The position numbers and the translations under genes were made by a program. From Beta vulgaris subsp. vulgaris (lineage: Eukaryota > Streptophyta > Magnoliopsida > Caryophyllales > Amaranthaceae), in contig NC_079209.1 in assembly GCF_026745355.1 (NCBI RefSeq), positions 33,786,236 through 33,850,235 on the forward strand: DNA of 64,000 bases. Direction: 5' to 3'. Below, in pieces: positions 21,071 to 31,963 of the stretch (position 1 is its first letter; every line of letters starts with the position of its first letter). The notes beneath the pieces were generated by a model. The model did not search any database, was not told the origin of the DNA, and saw only the letters and a program-made list of their open reading frames with translations.

Positions 21071-22976
21071 AGTAGTGGAATTGGTGGTGCGACAACTGAA
21101 TCTCAATCATTGCTTCATCGGCTACATCGCTAGCGCACTCATGTAGCCAAAAGCACGGAGAAGTAAGGCCTTGCACCACCTCGATCTCCGTAATGAGTGG
21201 ACACTTTACCATAGAAACATTTACTTTCTCCACTACATCACATCGGCGTTCCTGAGGTAAGAATACTTGCATCATGACATGACAACCGTGCGATTTCATA
21301 CTCAATAACTTCAACTCACCATTTAAGGTAACAAAGCGCTTCATATTCGATGAGTAGCCAGTAGGGACCTTAATGCCATACAATGACTCGCAAAAAATCC
21401 GTTTCTCTGCACGCGACATCATGTAGCAAGCTGGTGGCAAATAATTCTTCTCTGAATCCTCCACCGTTTTACTTTTCTGAGTTTCATCATCAACCCTTTC
21501 CTCCCCTATTTTCTTCTTCCTTCCTTCCCTTTTCTGAGCCCACAACTCTGGTCGAAGCCCCTCTTTTTCCAAGTAAAGTCGTGACGCCTTAACATCTTTT
21601 GTCTTGCCCGGAATATTCATAAGTGTCGCGAGAATAGCTTCACAAACGTTCTTCTCTATGTGCATGACATCCAAACAATGTCTGACGTTTAGATCTTTCC
21701 AATATGGGAGTTTCCAAAAAATGGACTATTTTTTCCATAATCCTGTAGGTCGATCAACCTCACTAGCAGGTTAACCAAAGATTGTTTCAATGCCCTTCAC
21801 CTGATTATAAACTTCAGTACCAGTTAATGGTCTATGAGCAACTTCTTCTTCAACCGTCCCATCGAATGCCTTCATCTTAAACCGATAGGGATGGTCGCGG
21901 CTGAGGAGCCTTCGTGAGCGCATATACACATGTTTGCAGCCCGTAAGGTGTGTAGATTTCATGTCATCTAAACAAATTGGGCAAGGTTTTTTTCCTTTAG
22001 TCTTATACCCAGATAAGTTCCCATAAGCTGGATAATCATTCATAGTACAAAAAAGCATGGCACGCAGAGTGAAAATCTCATTAGCATAGGCATCAAATAC
22101 TAACACCCCTTCATTCCACATCTTCTGTAAATCTTCAACAAGCGGCTGAAGGTATACATCTATGTCATTTCTAGGTTGTTTGGGCCCCGATATAAGAAGC
22201 GACAGCATCATGTACTTGTGTTTCATGCACAACCAAGAAGGCAAGTTGTAAGCCACTAAAACTACTGGCCATGTACTATGCTGCGACCTGAGATTGCCAA
22301 AAGGGTTCATGCCATCCGTACATAATCCAAGCCTCAGATTCCTATCCTCATTACCAAATGACTTATGCACCCTGTTGATAGTTTTCCACTCGGGCGAATT
22401 AGCTGGATGCTTGAGCAGACCGTCTTTCTTCCTATGATCTGCATGCCACCTCAAATTCTTCGCATCTCCTTTAATTGAAAACATGCGCTTGAATCTAGGT
22501 ATTATGGGTAGATACCACAACATTTGAACTGGTGGTCCTTCACTACCTCCAGCTCCTTCACGCTTGTACCTCGACAATCCACGACGTGGACACTCATGTA
22601 AATGCTCATACTCATTACGATAAAGCACACAATCGTTAGGACAAGCATGTATCCGCTCGTGCTCTAAACCGAAAGGACACATCAGCTTCTTTGCATAATA
22701 GTACGACTTTGGCAGTTCATTTCCATCATGGAGTATCTCAGCTAAAACTTCCAACAACGATGTGAAACTAGAGTCCGTCCAACCAGCGTTCGACTTAATG
22801 TTGAACAGTGTTACCACCGCGGAAAGTTTAGTGTACTTTGTACAACCTGGATACAACGGCTTTTCAGCAGCCTCAGACATAGACTCAAAAATACGAGGTC
22901 GTCTACACGATTGATCTTCAACCTCGTGTATCATCTCGTCTACCCGATCCCTATCGTCATCTCCAAATTCATCATG
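21006..22976 (-). pseudogene. CACTA TNP2-type transposase (Transposase_21, DUF4218)
   Basis: Open stretches at 22,934-21,771 (387 codons) and 21,674-21,006 (222 codons). The first has the TNP2 hallmarks HECPRRGLSRYKREG, LRWHADHRKKDGLLKHPA, LCTDGMNPFGNL, MLFCTMNDYPAYGNLSGY and CPICLDDMKSTHLTGCKH. The second starts MDVMHIEKNVCEAILATLMN and contains DUF4218-like YFLPPACYMMSRAEKR-type residues (written here as LPPACYMMSRAEKR) and SHGCHVMMQVFLPQ, then changes abruptly at about 21,260 to the linker of the Ulp1-like domain, as if part of DUF4218 had been deleted. About 100 bases with a frameshift separate the two stretches. The upstream part continues beyond a MITE insertion at 22,980-23,277. Confidence 0.92.
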
Positions 22977-22979
22977 TAA
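22977..22979. repeat. Target-site duplication TAA, left
   Basis: TAA precedes the MITE and is repeated at 23,278-23,280. A three-base TWA duplication is diagnostic of PIF/Harbinger elements. Confidence 0.85.
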
Positions 22980-23277
22980 GGGGTCGTTTGGTTCAAAATA
23001 AGGAATGGAAAGGGAATGGAATGGGATGAAAGGATGGAATGGAAATGGAATGTGTTACTTTAGACACTTGTTTGTTTTGATGTAGGAATGGAATCATTGG
23101 CCTAATGACTCCTTTACTTTTCGTTTCCTATGGTGTGAGGAGGGTTTCAAGATGGGGGAATCAAAATTGGGCTAGTAAGGGAGTGAAAAAAATGAATAAC
23201 CCAACCAAACATAAAATAAGGGAGTGTGTTACCTCAATCCGTTTCCAAGCCTAAAATATTTCCAACCAAACGGACCC
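22980..23277. mobile_element. Tourist-like MITE (PIF/Harbinger) inside CACTA transposase
   Basis: A 298-bp element. The left terminus is GGGGTCGTTTGGTT; the right terminus reads AACCAAACGGACCC, so the ends are inverted repeats of the form GGGTCCGTTTGGTT, typical of Tourist MITEs. The interior is GGAATGGAA-rich, also typical. TAA flanks both sides. With the element and one TAA removed, the minus-strand transposase frame is continuous (DELGDENLHDEFGDDDRD). It has no coding capacity. Confidence 0.93.
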
Positions 23278-23280
23278 TAA

Positions 23281-23621
23281 ATTCTCATCCCCTAACTCAT
23301 CATCATCCTTCTTTCTTTTTCTTCACATACATCATTCTTTACTCCAGAGCTTCTTATATACCTCCCCTGCTCACCATGCCAAACCCATACGTGGTATTGA
23401 GGCCTAAACCCACGACGAAAGACATGCTTCCTAACCATATGTATACTGCTAACCTTGCTCACATTTCTATAATCCAAACAAGGATAATAAAAGTCGACTG
23501 CTCCAGAGGATGTTTGATATTCTAATGCACTTGTACAGAATTCCGAGACCCCATTCACAAACTCAATCGATTCACGACTACCATACATCCAAATACGATC
23601 CATCTCATTCAAGAAGGCCAC
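23281..23621 (-). pseudogene. CACTA transposase N-terminus (transposase-associated domain)
   Basis: The open frame 23,621-23,292 starts MAFLNEMDRIWMYGSRES and includes FVNGVSEF, DFYYPCLDYRN, HMVRKHVFRRGFRPQYHVWVWHGE, the plant 'transposase-associated' domain that precedes TNP2. One base change of frame near 23,300 leads into the acidic linker that continues past the MITE into 22,976. Usual residues C..C of the family are partly altered. It is the 5' end of the CACTA transposase gene. Confidence 0.88.
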
Positions 23622-23735
23622 TTATAATAATTAAACACAACATTCATTATAATGCATCAATCATTATTAAAGTACACACACTCACATATTCAAATCACAC
23701 ACGTATACATCAAGCTAAGATAGTGACATGTTCAA

Positions 23736-25031
23736 TTGTATGCATGCAGACGATCAGAATATGCCCGTGGATGTGAAGAAAATGTCGTTGCTTCTCAAGG
23801 AAGTCGACCTCAAACAACATCTGCACAAGGCCACAACATGATTCAAAATCATGACGATACTTCCAACTCTTCAGAACTTAGAAGACCCATGACAGACATT
23901 ACTAACTACAATCATATTGTCAATGGAGATGGATGCGAAATACACGATTGTAAGAGCTTTAAAGTAAATAGATAAAAGTAATAATATAAAAAACAACATT
24001 TAATGTACTCATCAAATATAAACTTTTTCAATTATGCAACACACCCCATTGGTGAACTCCGTTCAGTCGACACACGAGAAAATGTTGAGAATCATATTCA
24101 AATGCCCAATGAAAGTTACGGGGACTTACCAAATGGACGCAACTTGCCTAGTCGAAACTTTTGTGTAGGAGAAAGTAGTAGAACAAATGCAGATATGTTG
24201 GAAACCATAACCGATGCAAGAGATATTCCACGCTTAGCTGACACTGAGAGAGAAAGTTGTTTGCCTGATCCATTCTTTGAAATCGGTAACACCAATAGAT
24301 CCATGCGAACAACATATCAAGTCTCATCTCTGATGATGTAAGGGTTTGGAAAGTGGGGAGACATGGTTATCGAAATTGTGCAAGAAATTACACCGAGTCA
24401 CAAGGGCTGACTATATTCAATTTGCCTACAATGATAACTTGTCCACATTGTCAAGCACGCCTGTTCAGAGCAGACTCTCTTGAACTTTGCTGCTTAAATG
24501 GAAAGGTTAATCTACATGAGTTGCCTTTGTCCACCGATTTACTTGACCTGTTCTCTGATCAGTCGGATAATGGGATTCACTTTAGACAGAACATTCGTAT
24601 GTATAACCATGTCTTCGTATTCACTTCAATGGGAGTAAAAATAGATGATGAATCGGCCAACGCACGTCAAGGTGTGCACACATGCGAACTCAAATGATCG
24701 TCCTTGGTTCCGTCAGCTCTACATTTATGACACTGATCATGAAAATGAAAATCGTGCAGCTAAAAATTCTTCATTACGAATCGACATCATTGACATAATT
24801 AAGAATATTCAAAATTCCCATAATCCTTTTGTTCATAATCTTCGACATCTTGCACAACGTACGGACATAAACGATTGCAAGTTTGTCATCAAAGAGAAAC
24901 TTGCTAATAATTGTCAATACTCAATGCCTTCTGCATCCCAAGTGGCAGCCGTCGTCGTTGGAGGGGATTCCATGACTAACCTAAAAGAGCGAGATATTAT
25001 GATAGAGCCTGTCAATGGACAACTGATGTAA
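23736..25031 (+). pseudogene. Helitron Rep/helicase N-terminal region with zinc finger
   Basis: Poorly conserved N-terminal residues are followed from 24,353 by the Helitron zinc-finger-like segment: TCPHCQARLF, ELCCLNGKVNL, then FRQNIRMYNHVFVFTSMGVKID. A frameshift near 24,650 leads to RPWFRQLYIYDTDHENENR, IIDIIKNIQNSHNPFVHNLR and ERDIMIEPVNGQLM, the Helitron_like_N domain. Stop codons and at least three frames are used. Confidence 0.85.
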
Positions 25032-26900
25032 ATCAAAGATACATTGGGTTATTATGATCCACTACAATATCCTCTATTATTTCCTTATGGTTCTTATGGT
25101 TAGGATTTAACAAATGTACTACTACTGGTATGAAGCTGACATTCAAGGAATTCTATGCAGATATGTTTCAGGTGAAAATGGTTTTGAAATTCTATATGTG
25201 TATGTCATGTTTTCCTACAGCTTCATACTCATATCATTCTAATAACAACAAAAAATTTGTTCCTTAGATGCGACAACATCTTGATTCTCTACTCTTAAGA
25301 GGTGGTCGTCTACTCCAGCAATATGTTGTTAATAATTGTGTCAAATGCAAGCATCCAAGCTGAGATGGATTGCACTAAATCAAGACAAGATACGTGCTGA
25401 TTTGTACAAGAGTTTAGAGGATTCTTTAAGTCCTGGAGAGCATAACACAGGTTCAAATTGATTAACCTATAACAATACTCTTCTTTATGAAATAAAACCC
25501 TTCAATTAACATTAATTTTTTGTTTATTTTTCATCTACAGAGAAGGTTGGTCGAAGGACGATACCACCGTCTTCTTTCGTAGGAAGCCCACGAGATATGC
25601 ACCAGAGGTACCAAGATGTCATAGCCTTGGTACAGAAGTTTGGCAAGCCAAACATATTTCTGACAATGACATGCAATCCATCTTGGTCGGAAATACAATC
25701 AGAACTATTGCCTGGACAAGTTTCATGCTAAATTTGAAGAGTTAAAAAAAGATGTTCTAGAAAGGGGAATCCTTGCAAAAGTGGTTGCTTATGTATATGT
25801 AGTTGAATTCCAAAAGAGGGGTATTCCGCATGTTCATATGTTGTTGATCCTCAAACAAACTGACAAGCTAACCACTCCGGATGACTACGATATTATTGTC
25901 AGAGCAGAAATTCCAGATGAACGACGAGAACCAGAGTTGTACAAAAAAGTTCTTAAACACATGATTCAGGGTCCATGTGGTGTTCACAACAGGGATTGTC
26001 CGTGCATGAAACAAGGGAGTTGTAAGAAAGGATTCCCAAAGTCATTTACTAATGCAACAATACAGCAGGGAAATGACTCATATCCTCTATATTGTCGTCG
26101 ACAAGATCGTCCACCTGTACCATTGCGTGAAAATTCTCGAATAGAAGTAAACAACCGATAGGTAGTTCCCTACAATCCATTTTTGCTCTCAAAATATGAT
26201 TGTCACGTCAATTTAGAAATATGCAGCAGTATTAAGTGTGTCAAATATCTTTATAAATATATACATACGGGTTCAGATAGAGTATCCATGGAAGTTAAGA
26301 ATGGTTATGAGATTACACATGCATGGATGCGAGATGGATTTGTGCACAAGAAGCTTTTTGGAAAATCTACAAATTCCCTTTAACTCGAATGTATCCATCT
26401 GTAGATCGTTTGCAAGTGCATTTGCCAAACATGCATTCAGTGAGATTTGAAGAAAGCTGCCTAATTTCAGACGTATTAGAAGACCCGAGAAACTCCAGAA
26501 CGATGCTGACTCATTTCTATTTGATGAATGAAACTGAACCAGGTGCAAGAAGATTTCTTTATAGAGAATTTCCAAAGCATTACAGGTGGATTAAGTCTAG
26601 GTGTGAGTGGCAGATAAGGAGGAGTAATCAACGAGTTATTGGTCAATTGTACGTAGCTTCTCCACTTGAAGGAGAGAGATTTTACCTTAGATTATTGCTC
26701 AACCACGTGCGAGATCCCCAATCATTTGAACATCTGAGGACAGTCAATGGTGTAATACAACCGACATTTAGAGCTGATGCGGAATCGCTCGGTCTAATTG
26801 AGAGTGAGTAAAGCATCCGTCAGTGTCTTTTGGAAGCATCATTTGTCAGAATGCCATCATCATTACGAAGATTATTCGCAACCATCTTGGTATACTGCCA
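25032..26900 (+). pseudogene. Helitron Rep (HUH endonuclease) domain
   Basis: The reading continues with YYDPLQYPLLFPYGSYG and EFYADMFQ, then a GT-AG intron (25,172-25,267) and RGGRLLQQYVV. A second intron (25,451-25,540) precedes GRRTILPSSFVGSPRDMHQRYQD and FLTMTCNPSW. The HUH motif is HVHML at 25,829-25,843, and the tyrosine motif KYLYKYI at about 26,240-26,260. Later blocks include FPKHYRWI. This is the rolling-circle nuclease that nicks and joins Helitron ends. The introns keep the family reading in phase, a sign of a once-functional gene, but stops (for example at 25,021-25,040) now interrupt it. Confidence 0.9.
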
Positions 26901-28600
26901 ACCCACTGGATTATGTGCCCTATGGGACAAGTTCTTCACGTACATGGTTGAGGATTATCCATCTTCAAGCACGACAACTAACAATGTTGTTCTCACTCAC
27001 AAGCTTCTGCAGGATTTAGATCGTTTATTACGGCCGCTGAAAAAAAGAATTTCTGACTTTACAGAGTTGCTAAGTTTACCTGAAAGTACTGAGGACATCG
27101 ACGATCTTCCGCAATCATGGAGGAGTACTTTTCTTTTCCAGTTCCAGAAGAGGACTTCGCGTGCATTGACACTCTTAATAGAGATCAACGACATGCGTAC
27201 AACATAATTATGGATGCTGTAATTTCAAAAACAGGTGGAGATTTTTTCGTTGATGGTCCAGGAGGTACTGGCAAAACATTCTTATACAGAGCACTCTTTG
27301 CAATTGTAAAAGGAAGTGCTGAAATTGTCGTTCAAACACCAACATCTGGAATTGCAGCGACATTATTGCGTCAAGGAAGAACATCACACTCAACTTTTCA
27401 GCTCCTATTACAACCTGATAGCAACTCAACTTGCTCATTCACCAAGCTTTCCAAAACTGCCACTTTACTAAAGCACTCTGCCATAACTATATGGGATGAG
27501 GCTCCAATGACACACAAATATCATTTTGAAGTCGTTGATCGTTCGCTGAAAGACTTAATGGAAAATGACTTTTTCATTTGGAGGAAAAATTATTGCCTTT
27601 GGTGGTGATTTCAGATAAGTGTTACCAGTGGTTCGAAACGGAACAAGAGCTCAAATAATCGATGCGTCTTTTGTCAAGTCCCCTATTTGGAGACATGTCA
27701 ATATTTTGCATTTGAGAGAAAATATGAGATCAAGAGATGACAGCACATTTACGTCTCGATTGCTCGCGATACGCAACATAAATGAACCTACCGTGTCAGA
27801 TCACATGATAAAACTGCCAAACCATACGGTAATACCATCAACTGATGATGTCTTGATTGAAATGTTGATTGATCAGGTTTTTCCAAATTTAAGTCAACAT
27901 GTGGGAGAATGAAATTATATGGTTGAAAGGGCCATTATCACACCCTTCAACGAAGATGTTGACAAGATAAATAATAAGGTTATTGAGAAATTTCTCGGAG
28001 AAGGAAAAATATACTATTCGATTGATTGTGTTCTCGAAGATAGGAGAAAGTTGTATCAACAAGAGTTTCTTAATTTAATTTCATCTTTGGGATTGCCTCC
28101 TCATGCTCTCTGTTTGAAACCTGAGGTACCCTTAATGCTCTTGATTAACAACGATCCTAAGAATGGGCTTTGCAATGGAACACGATTGCTTTGTCGTGGA
28201 CTGAAGGAGCATTTTATAGATGCTGAAATTTTAACAGGGCATTCTAGGGGAAACAAAGTTTTCCTGCCCATGATTCCATTGAAGAGTGATGAAGATATAA
28301 AGTTGCCATTTGAGCTGGTTAGAAAGTAGTTTCCAGTTAAGGTTAGTTTTGCCTTGACAATAAACAAGTCTCAGGGGCAAACTATACCCCATGTTTGCAT
28401 GCACCTACCAGATCATGTATTCAGCCACGAACAACTCTAGGTGGCATTGTCACGCAGAACCTCAGATACACAACAAAGATTGTGGTAAAAAAGGCAAATG
28501 TACAAGGACATCAAGGGATGTTTACAAAGAATATTCAATGTGTACACTCTTGAAATACCACTTTGTAATAAGAGCACAATGTAACTTATTGAAATATAGT
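26901..28600 (+). pseudogene. Helitron Pif1-like helicase domain
   Basis: The C-terminal half of RepHel. LNRDQRHAYNIIMDAV leads to Walker A GPGGTGKT (27,255-27,278), TPTSGIAATLL, and Walker B IWDEAPM (about 27,487). After a frameshift come LPVVRNGTRAQIIDASF, LRENMRSRDD, ITPFNEDVDKINN, GLCNGTRLLCRGL and, in a further frame, SFALTINKSQGQT followed by VALSR, the last helicase motifs. Nearly all SF1 motifs are readable. It would unwind DNA during rolling-circle transposition. Confidence 0.92.
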
Positions 28601-30871
28601 CATGATTCTACCTAATTTATGTCTTGCTCATATCGTGATTGTATAGTCTTCAATCATAAATTGCATCATTACGATTATTATCTTATTTTGATGCCTAACA
28701 TATTGTAATGTGATGTAGATGTACATATATCATGTTACTCATTTTTAAATTATATGTAACTATTTTTTTCTATGTCTAACATTTTCTTTAGATGGAGTTC
28801 CATTATCCACCGTTTATGCATTTATACCCTTGCGGGTACGACGATAGAATGTCAGGGCTCGGTTGGTTCGTAACTATGATATATTCAATTACAATCACCG
28901 TGGAACAACTAAGCAGATATGGAAAATGCTTTTCGTTGATGTCGAGGTAAAAAAAATCTTCAAATTAATGTAGTGTAAATTTATTTCGCAATGGTACAAG
29001 ACACTCTTAGCAAGTTTGATTTTAATGATAGGGTGAGTGCGTAGAATGCACTATATTCTCGCCCCAGGTTGAAAACTTCATAGGAAGGTTTCACGAGGGA
29101 TTTATTTATGTACTCCGTGGAGTACAAGTTGTACACGCCGATGAGAATAATAAAATCTTTTCTAACTGGAAACAAGTGACAATAGCATCAGAAACAATTG
29201 TGATACGCGAAGAGCATGATGACGTTGCAATTCCCGCATTCTTCTACAATTTAGTTGCTTTCAATCGGTTCCATGTTCATGCCAATCGTACGGATATGGT
29301 GTTCGGTACTTTTACAACCCTCTTTATCTAAATTAAACTAATATTAGGCTTAGTTTGAAGGAAGCTAACTTTAATCATACTATTTTGGTTTTGTTAAGAT
29401 GCAATGGGATTGGTTATATATGTTTCACCAATTGAGTCAGTTGGAGGAAACTCGGTTAAAAGAGATTTGGCGATGATGGATAAAATGTACGTTTATGCTA
29501 ATTAACAAATTTTAACTTGCATATTATCTCTAAATTCATTTAACACAAAATGTTCCTAACACTATCGAATTTCATACTCGCAGTTGGACGATTATCAAGT
29601 TAACCATGTGAAATGAATTTGTGCACATACTTGAAGATGGACATCTTAACACCGAAGCTGATTTTTGTCTAATTCTTTTTGCATGTGGTCTACATGTAAA
29701 GAGCTTATGTGGTACACTATATATGGAACTACTAGCCTAAATTATCAGCATTTGCATTTCATTTTCATATTTGTAAATGACATATTAATATGTTATCATA
29801 TTTTTTATCTCAATCTTAAACATAGGCCGGACATATCTTACAAGAGGATTTTAATTCAGGATTTATGTTAACAAAGTAGATGACTTAACTACTTCTTTGT
29901 CTACATGGTATGCACAAGATAATTATACTAATGTATATCCTAAATTACTATTTTTTAATGAATAATTATATCTTCTAAATTTATAGGTATGACTCCGATA
30001 AATTAGCAAAAAAAAAAGGGTTGCCTATTTTCGATAAACTCCTTTCTCCTTACAATCATCCATTGATATTTCAAATGCTCCTCGGATTCAATTAGCGACC
30101 TTTCATTCAGTGAGAAAAGTAAGTAATTAGACCTTTACTCCTTATTTTTTAAAACAAAAATAAACCTATACATGAATAAATAACTTTCAACTATTTTGCA
30201 GGTACAATATTGTCGACTTATTGTCAATGCGTGTCATCTTGAGCATGTTGACAACATCATATATGAAGCATGTCATCATTGTCTCAAAAAGATTAACATT
30301 TTCCAAGGAGTTCCCAAATGTGAGTCTTGCGATATCACAAATGTTGTAACCACTCCAAGGTATAATTTTCGATCTCATATGATCACGACCATCAAACAAT
30401 CATTATTTATTTAACCTGATAATATTTATCTTATTTTATTAACAGGTTATTAATTCGACTAACAATATGTGATAAAAGTGGTAATTTAAAAATCACAATG
30501 CTTCATGATCTTGCACAACTCATTTTGGGATGTACAGCTACGGACATAAAATTAATACTTCAATAGGTATTCAATCTATTACAAACTATCTCGCATTGGA
30601 TTTGAATATATAGCGTAATTTCGAATCAAATATCTCACCCTTGAAAATAAATGCACAATTGTTTGCTTTACTTCAGCCAAATGGACGCAAACGAGTCGTG
30701 GAAATAATATTCTCAAAACTTGGATACAAAACTTTCACTTGGATCTTACCTCCACCAATGCAAGAGTTCAATCCGAATCACTCTTATATTGTTAGCTATG
30801 TGTTGCATGTCGACTGGGCTGAAGAGTGCATGTGGTTAACCAAGTTATATGAAGGCAAATTACAAAGTTGA
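28601..30871 (+). pseudogene. Helitron-encoded RPA70-like protein
   Basis: After a short gap from the helicase, scattered exons encode an OB-fold single-strand-DNA-binding protein like those carried by plant Helitrons. Traces are RNYDIFNYNHRGTTKQIWKM (about 28,870), CTIFSPQVENFIGRFHEGF with YVLRGVQVV (about 29,045-29,130), NRFHVHANRTDMV (about 29,265), GLVIYVSPIESVGG (29,408-29,450), a zinc-binding YEACHHCLKKINIFQGVPKC followed by SC (about 30,260-30,330), and LTICDKSGNLKITML (about 30,460-30,500). The spacers are AT-rich with GT/AG borders, so this was an intron-containing gene. Exact exon edges are uncertain. Confidence 0.75.
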
Positions 30872-31124
30872 AACACTAGAGATTTCATTTACTATCTTTG
30901 TTATTATATTGTTAAATTATGAATTTTTTTTCTTAGGTAAAGTTTTGTAAATATTTTTTCTATAAATTAGTACTAGATGTAATTACTCAATTAATTTAAT
31001 TACAATAACGATTTCACACGCATATACATAAAACTCAAAACTTATATAGAAAGAGCTAGATGTAAATATGCAATAATTTAACTTCATAAACTACTTCGCA
31101 CGCATCGTATGCATATAAGGCTAG

Positions 31125-31625
31125 TATGCTTAAAGTTAGGGTTTTAACCATCAAAGTATGGATTTTTAATATTTTAAGGGTTGGAATTTATAGTACTATG
31201 TTATAATTTATGAAAATTGAGTATTCTAATATCTATAACTATATTAAAGGGAGTGTAAAAGGGTTTTCAAGATGCTATATGTTCTTGGAAATTTCATTAA
31301 CATATTTATGTTTGATTTTTGAATATCAAAGTATGGATTTTTAAGGGTTTTGACGACTGGTATGGTAATACTATACTAGGGGGCACGAAAAGTTCAAGTT
31401 TAAATGTTTAAGAAGGTTTTAAAACACCTTTTAAGAGAATTTAAAATATTTTAAAGTTGCTATAATTTTTATTAGAGTATTAATACTTGGATATTTTGGT
31501 ATTTGGTAGGCGGAGATTATAACTTCAGTGATTTTCTATGGTTGTGAAAGCCGCATCTCGTTTTGTCTAAACAAGATTCGTACAAACCTATGTGTTATTA
31601 GACTAGTATCATGTACTAAGACCAT
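31125..31625 (+). mobile_element. Chromovirus LTR fragment (right copy)
   Basis: Sequence after the Helitron end matches 18,055-18,480 over about 430 bases and, more loosely, 59,400-59,850, so it is part of the same LTR family. The Helitron apparently inserted in it, as the CACTA inserted in the left copy. No TG or CA terminus of this copy is present: the left side is Helitron and the right side fades at about 31,625. Confidence 0.7.
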
Positions 31626-31732
31626 TATCTGAAATTGGGATTATTCTAACATAATCCAAAGTTGGGATTATTTCTAGAAGACTCGTGAAAGTTGAGATTA
31701 TTCATGTCAATTTTTCCTATTATTTATTATAA

Positions 31733-31963
31733 ATGTCGTGTTCATCTGTTAATGGACCTATAGGCATGACTGATATTGAAGCTGCTCGAGTAGGAAGCTA
31801 CTTCAACCCTATTGTGCTTAGTGATGATGAGTATGATTTGGAGTCTGAGTGAGAGCTACACCAGCCTAGATGTTGTTATGCGTCGTGTGTTGAAAATAAG
31901 GATCCTTGATAGCGGTGATGAGATAATTCGAGAGTATGATCGTCGTAGAGGGAAGACCCAAAA
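31733..31963 (+). CDS. Unrecognised acidic ORF, first part (split by solo LTR)
   Basis: From ATG 31,733: MSCSSVNGPIGMTDIEAARV, then SYFNPIVLSDDEYDLESE. A stop and frame change near 31,852 lead to VMRRVLKIRILDSGDEIIRE and YDRRRGKTQ, which is cut at 31,963 by an LTR insertion. The frame continues exactly at 34,737. I do not recognise the family. It lies after the chromovirus LTR piece and before the Tekay-like gag, so it may be a leader ORF of that element or a separate fragment. Confidence 0.5.
31959..31963. repeat. Target-site duplication CAAAA, left
   Basis: CAAAA before the solo LTR; identical bases follow it at 34,732-34,736. Confidence 0.85.

Larger units (their letters stand above)
18520..23655 (-). 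mobile_element. CACTA (En/Spm-type) transposon, one end missing
   Basis: The left end is CACTAGTGGAAAAATG at 18,520, a standard CACTA terminus. Inside are subterminal repeats, a C-rich block, a tandem array, an Ulp1-like protease and a TNP2-type transposase, the last two on the minus strand, so 18,520 is the 3' end relative to the genes. No matching inverted terminus was found after the transposase N-terminus (23,621); Helitron sequence follows within about 100 bases, so the 5' end was lost or displaced. The right boundary is approximate. Confidence 0.88.
23656..31124 (+). mobile_element. Autonomous-type Helitron (RepHel plus RPA-like gene)
   Basis: The coding part runs 23,736-30,871. The 3' terminus fits a Helitron: a degenerate hairpin GCACGC-ATC-GTATGC at 31,097-31,111, a short spacer and then CTAG at 31,121-31,124, followed by T, the host base expected after insertion at AT. 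The sequence after it is chromovirus LTR. The 5' TC terminus could not be identified; it should lie between the CACTA remnant and 23,736. Both encoded genes are broken by stops and frameshifts. Confidence 0.85.
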
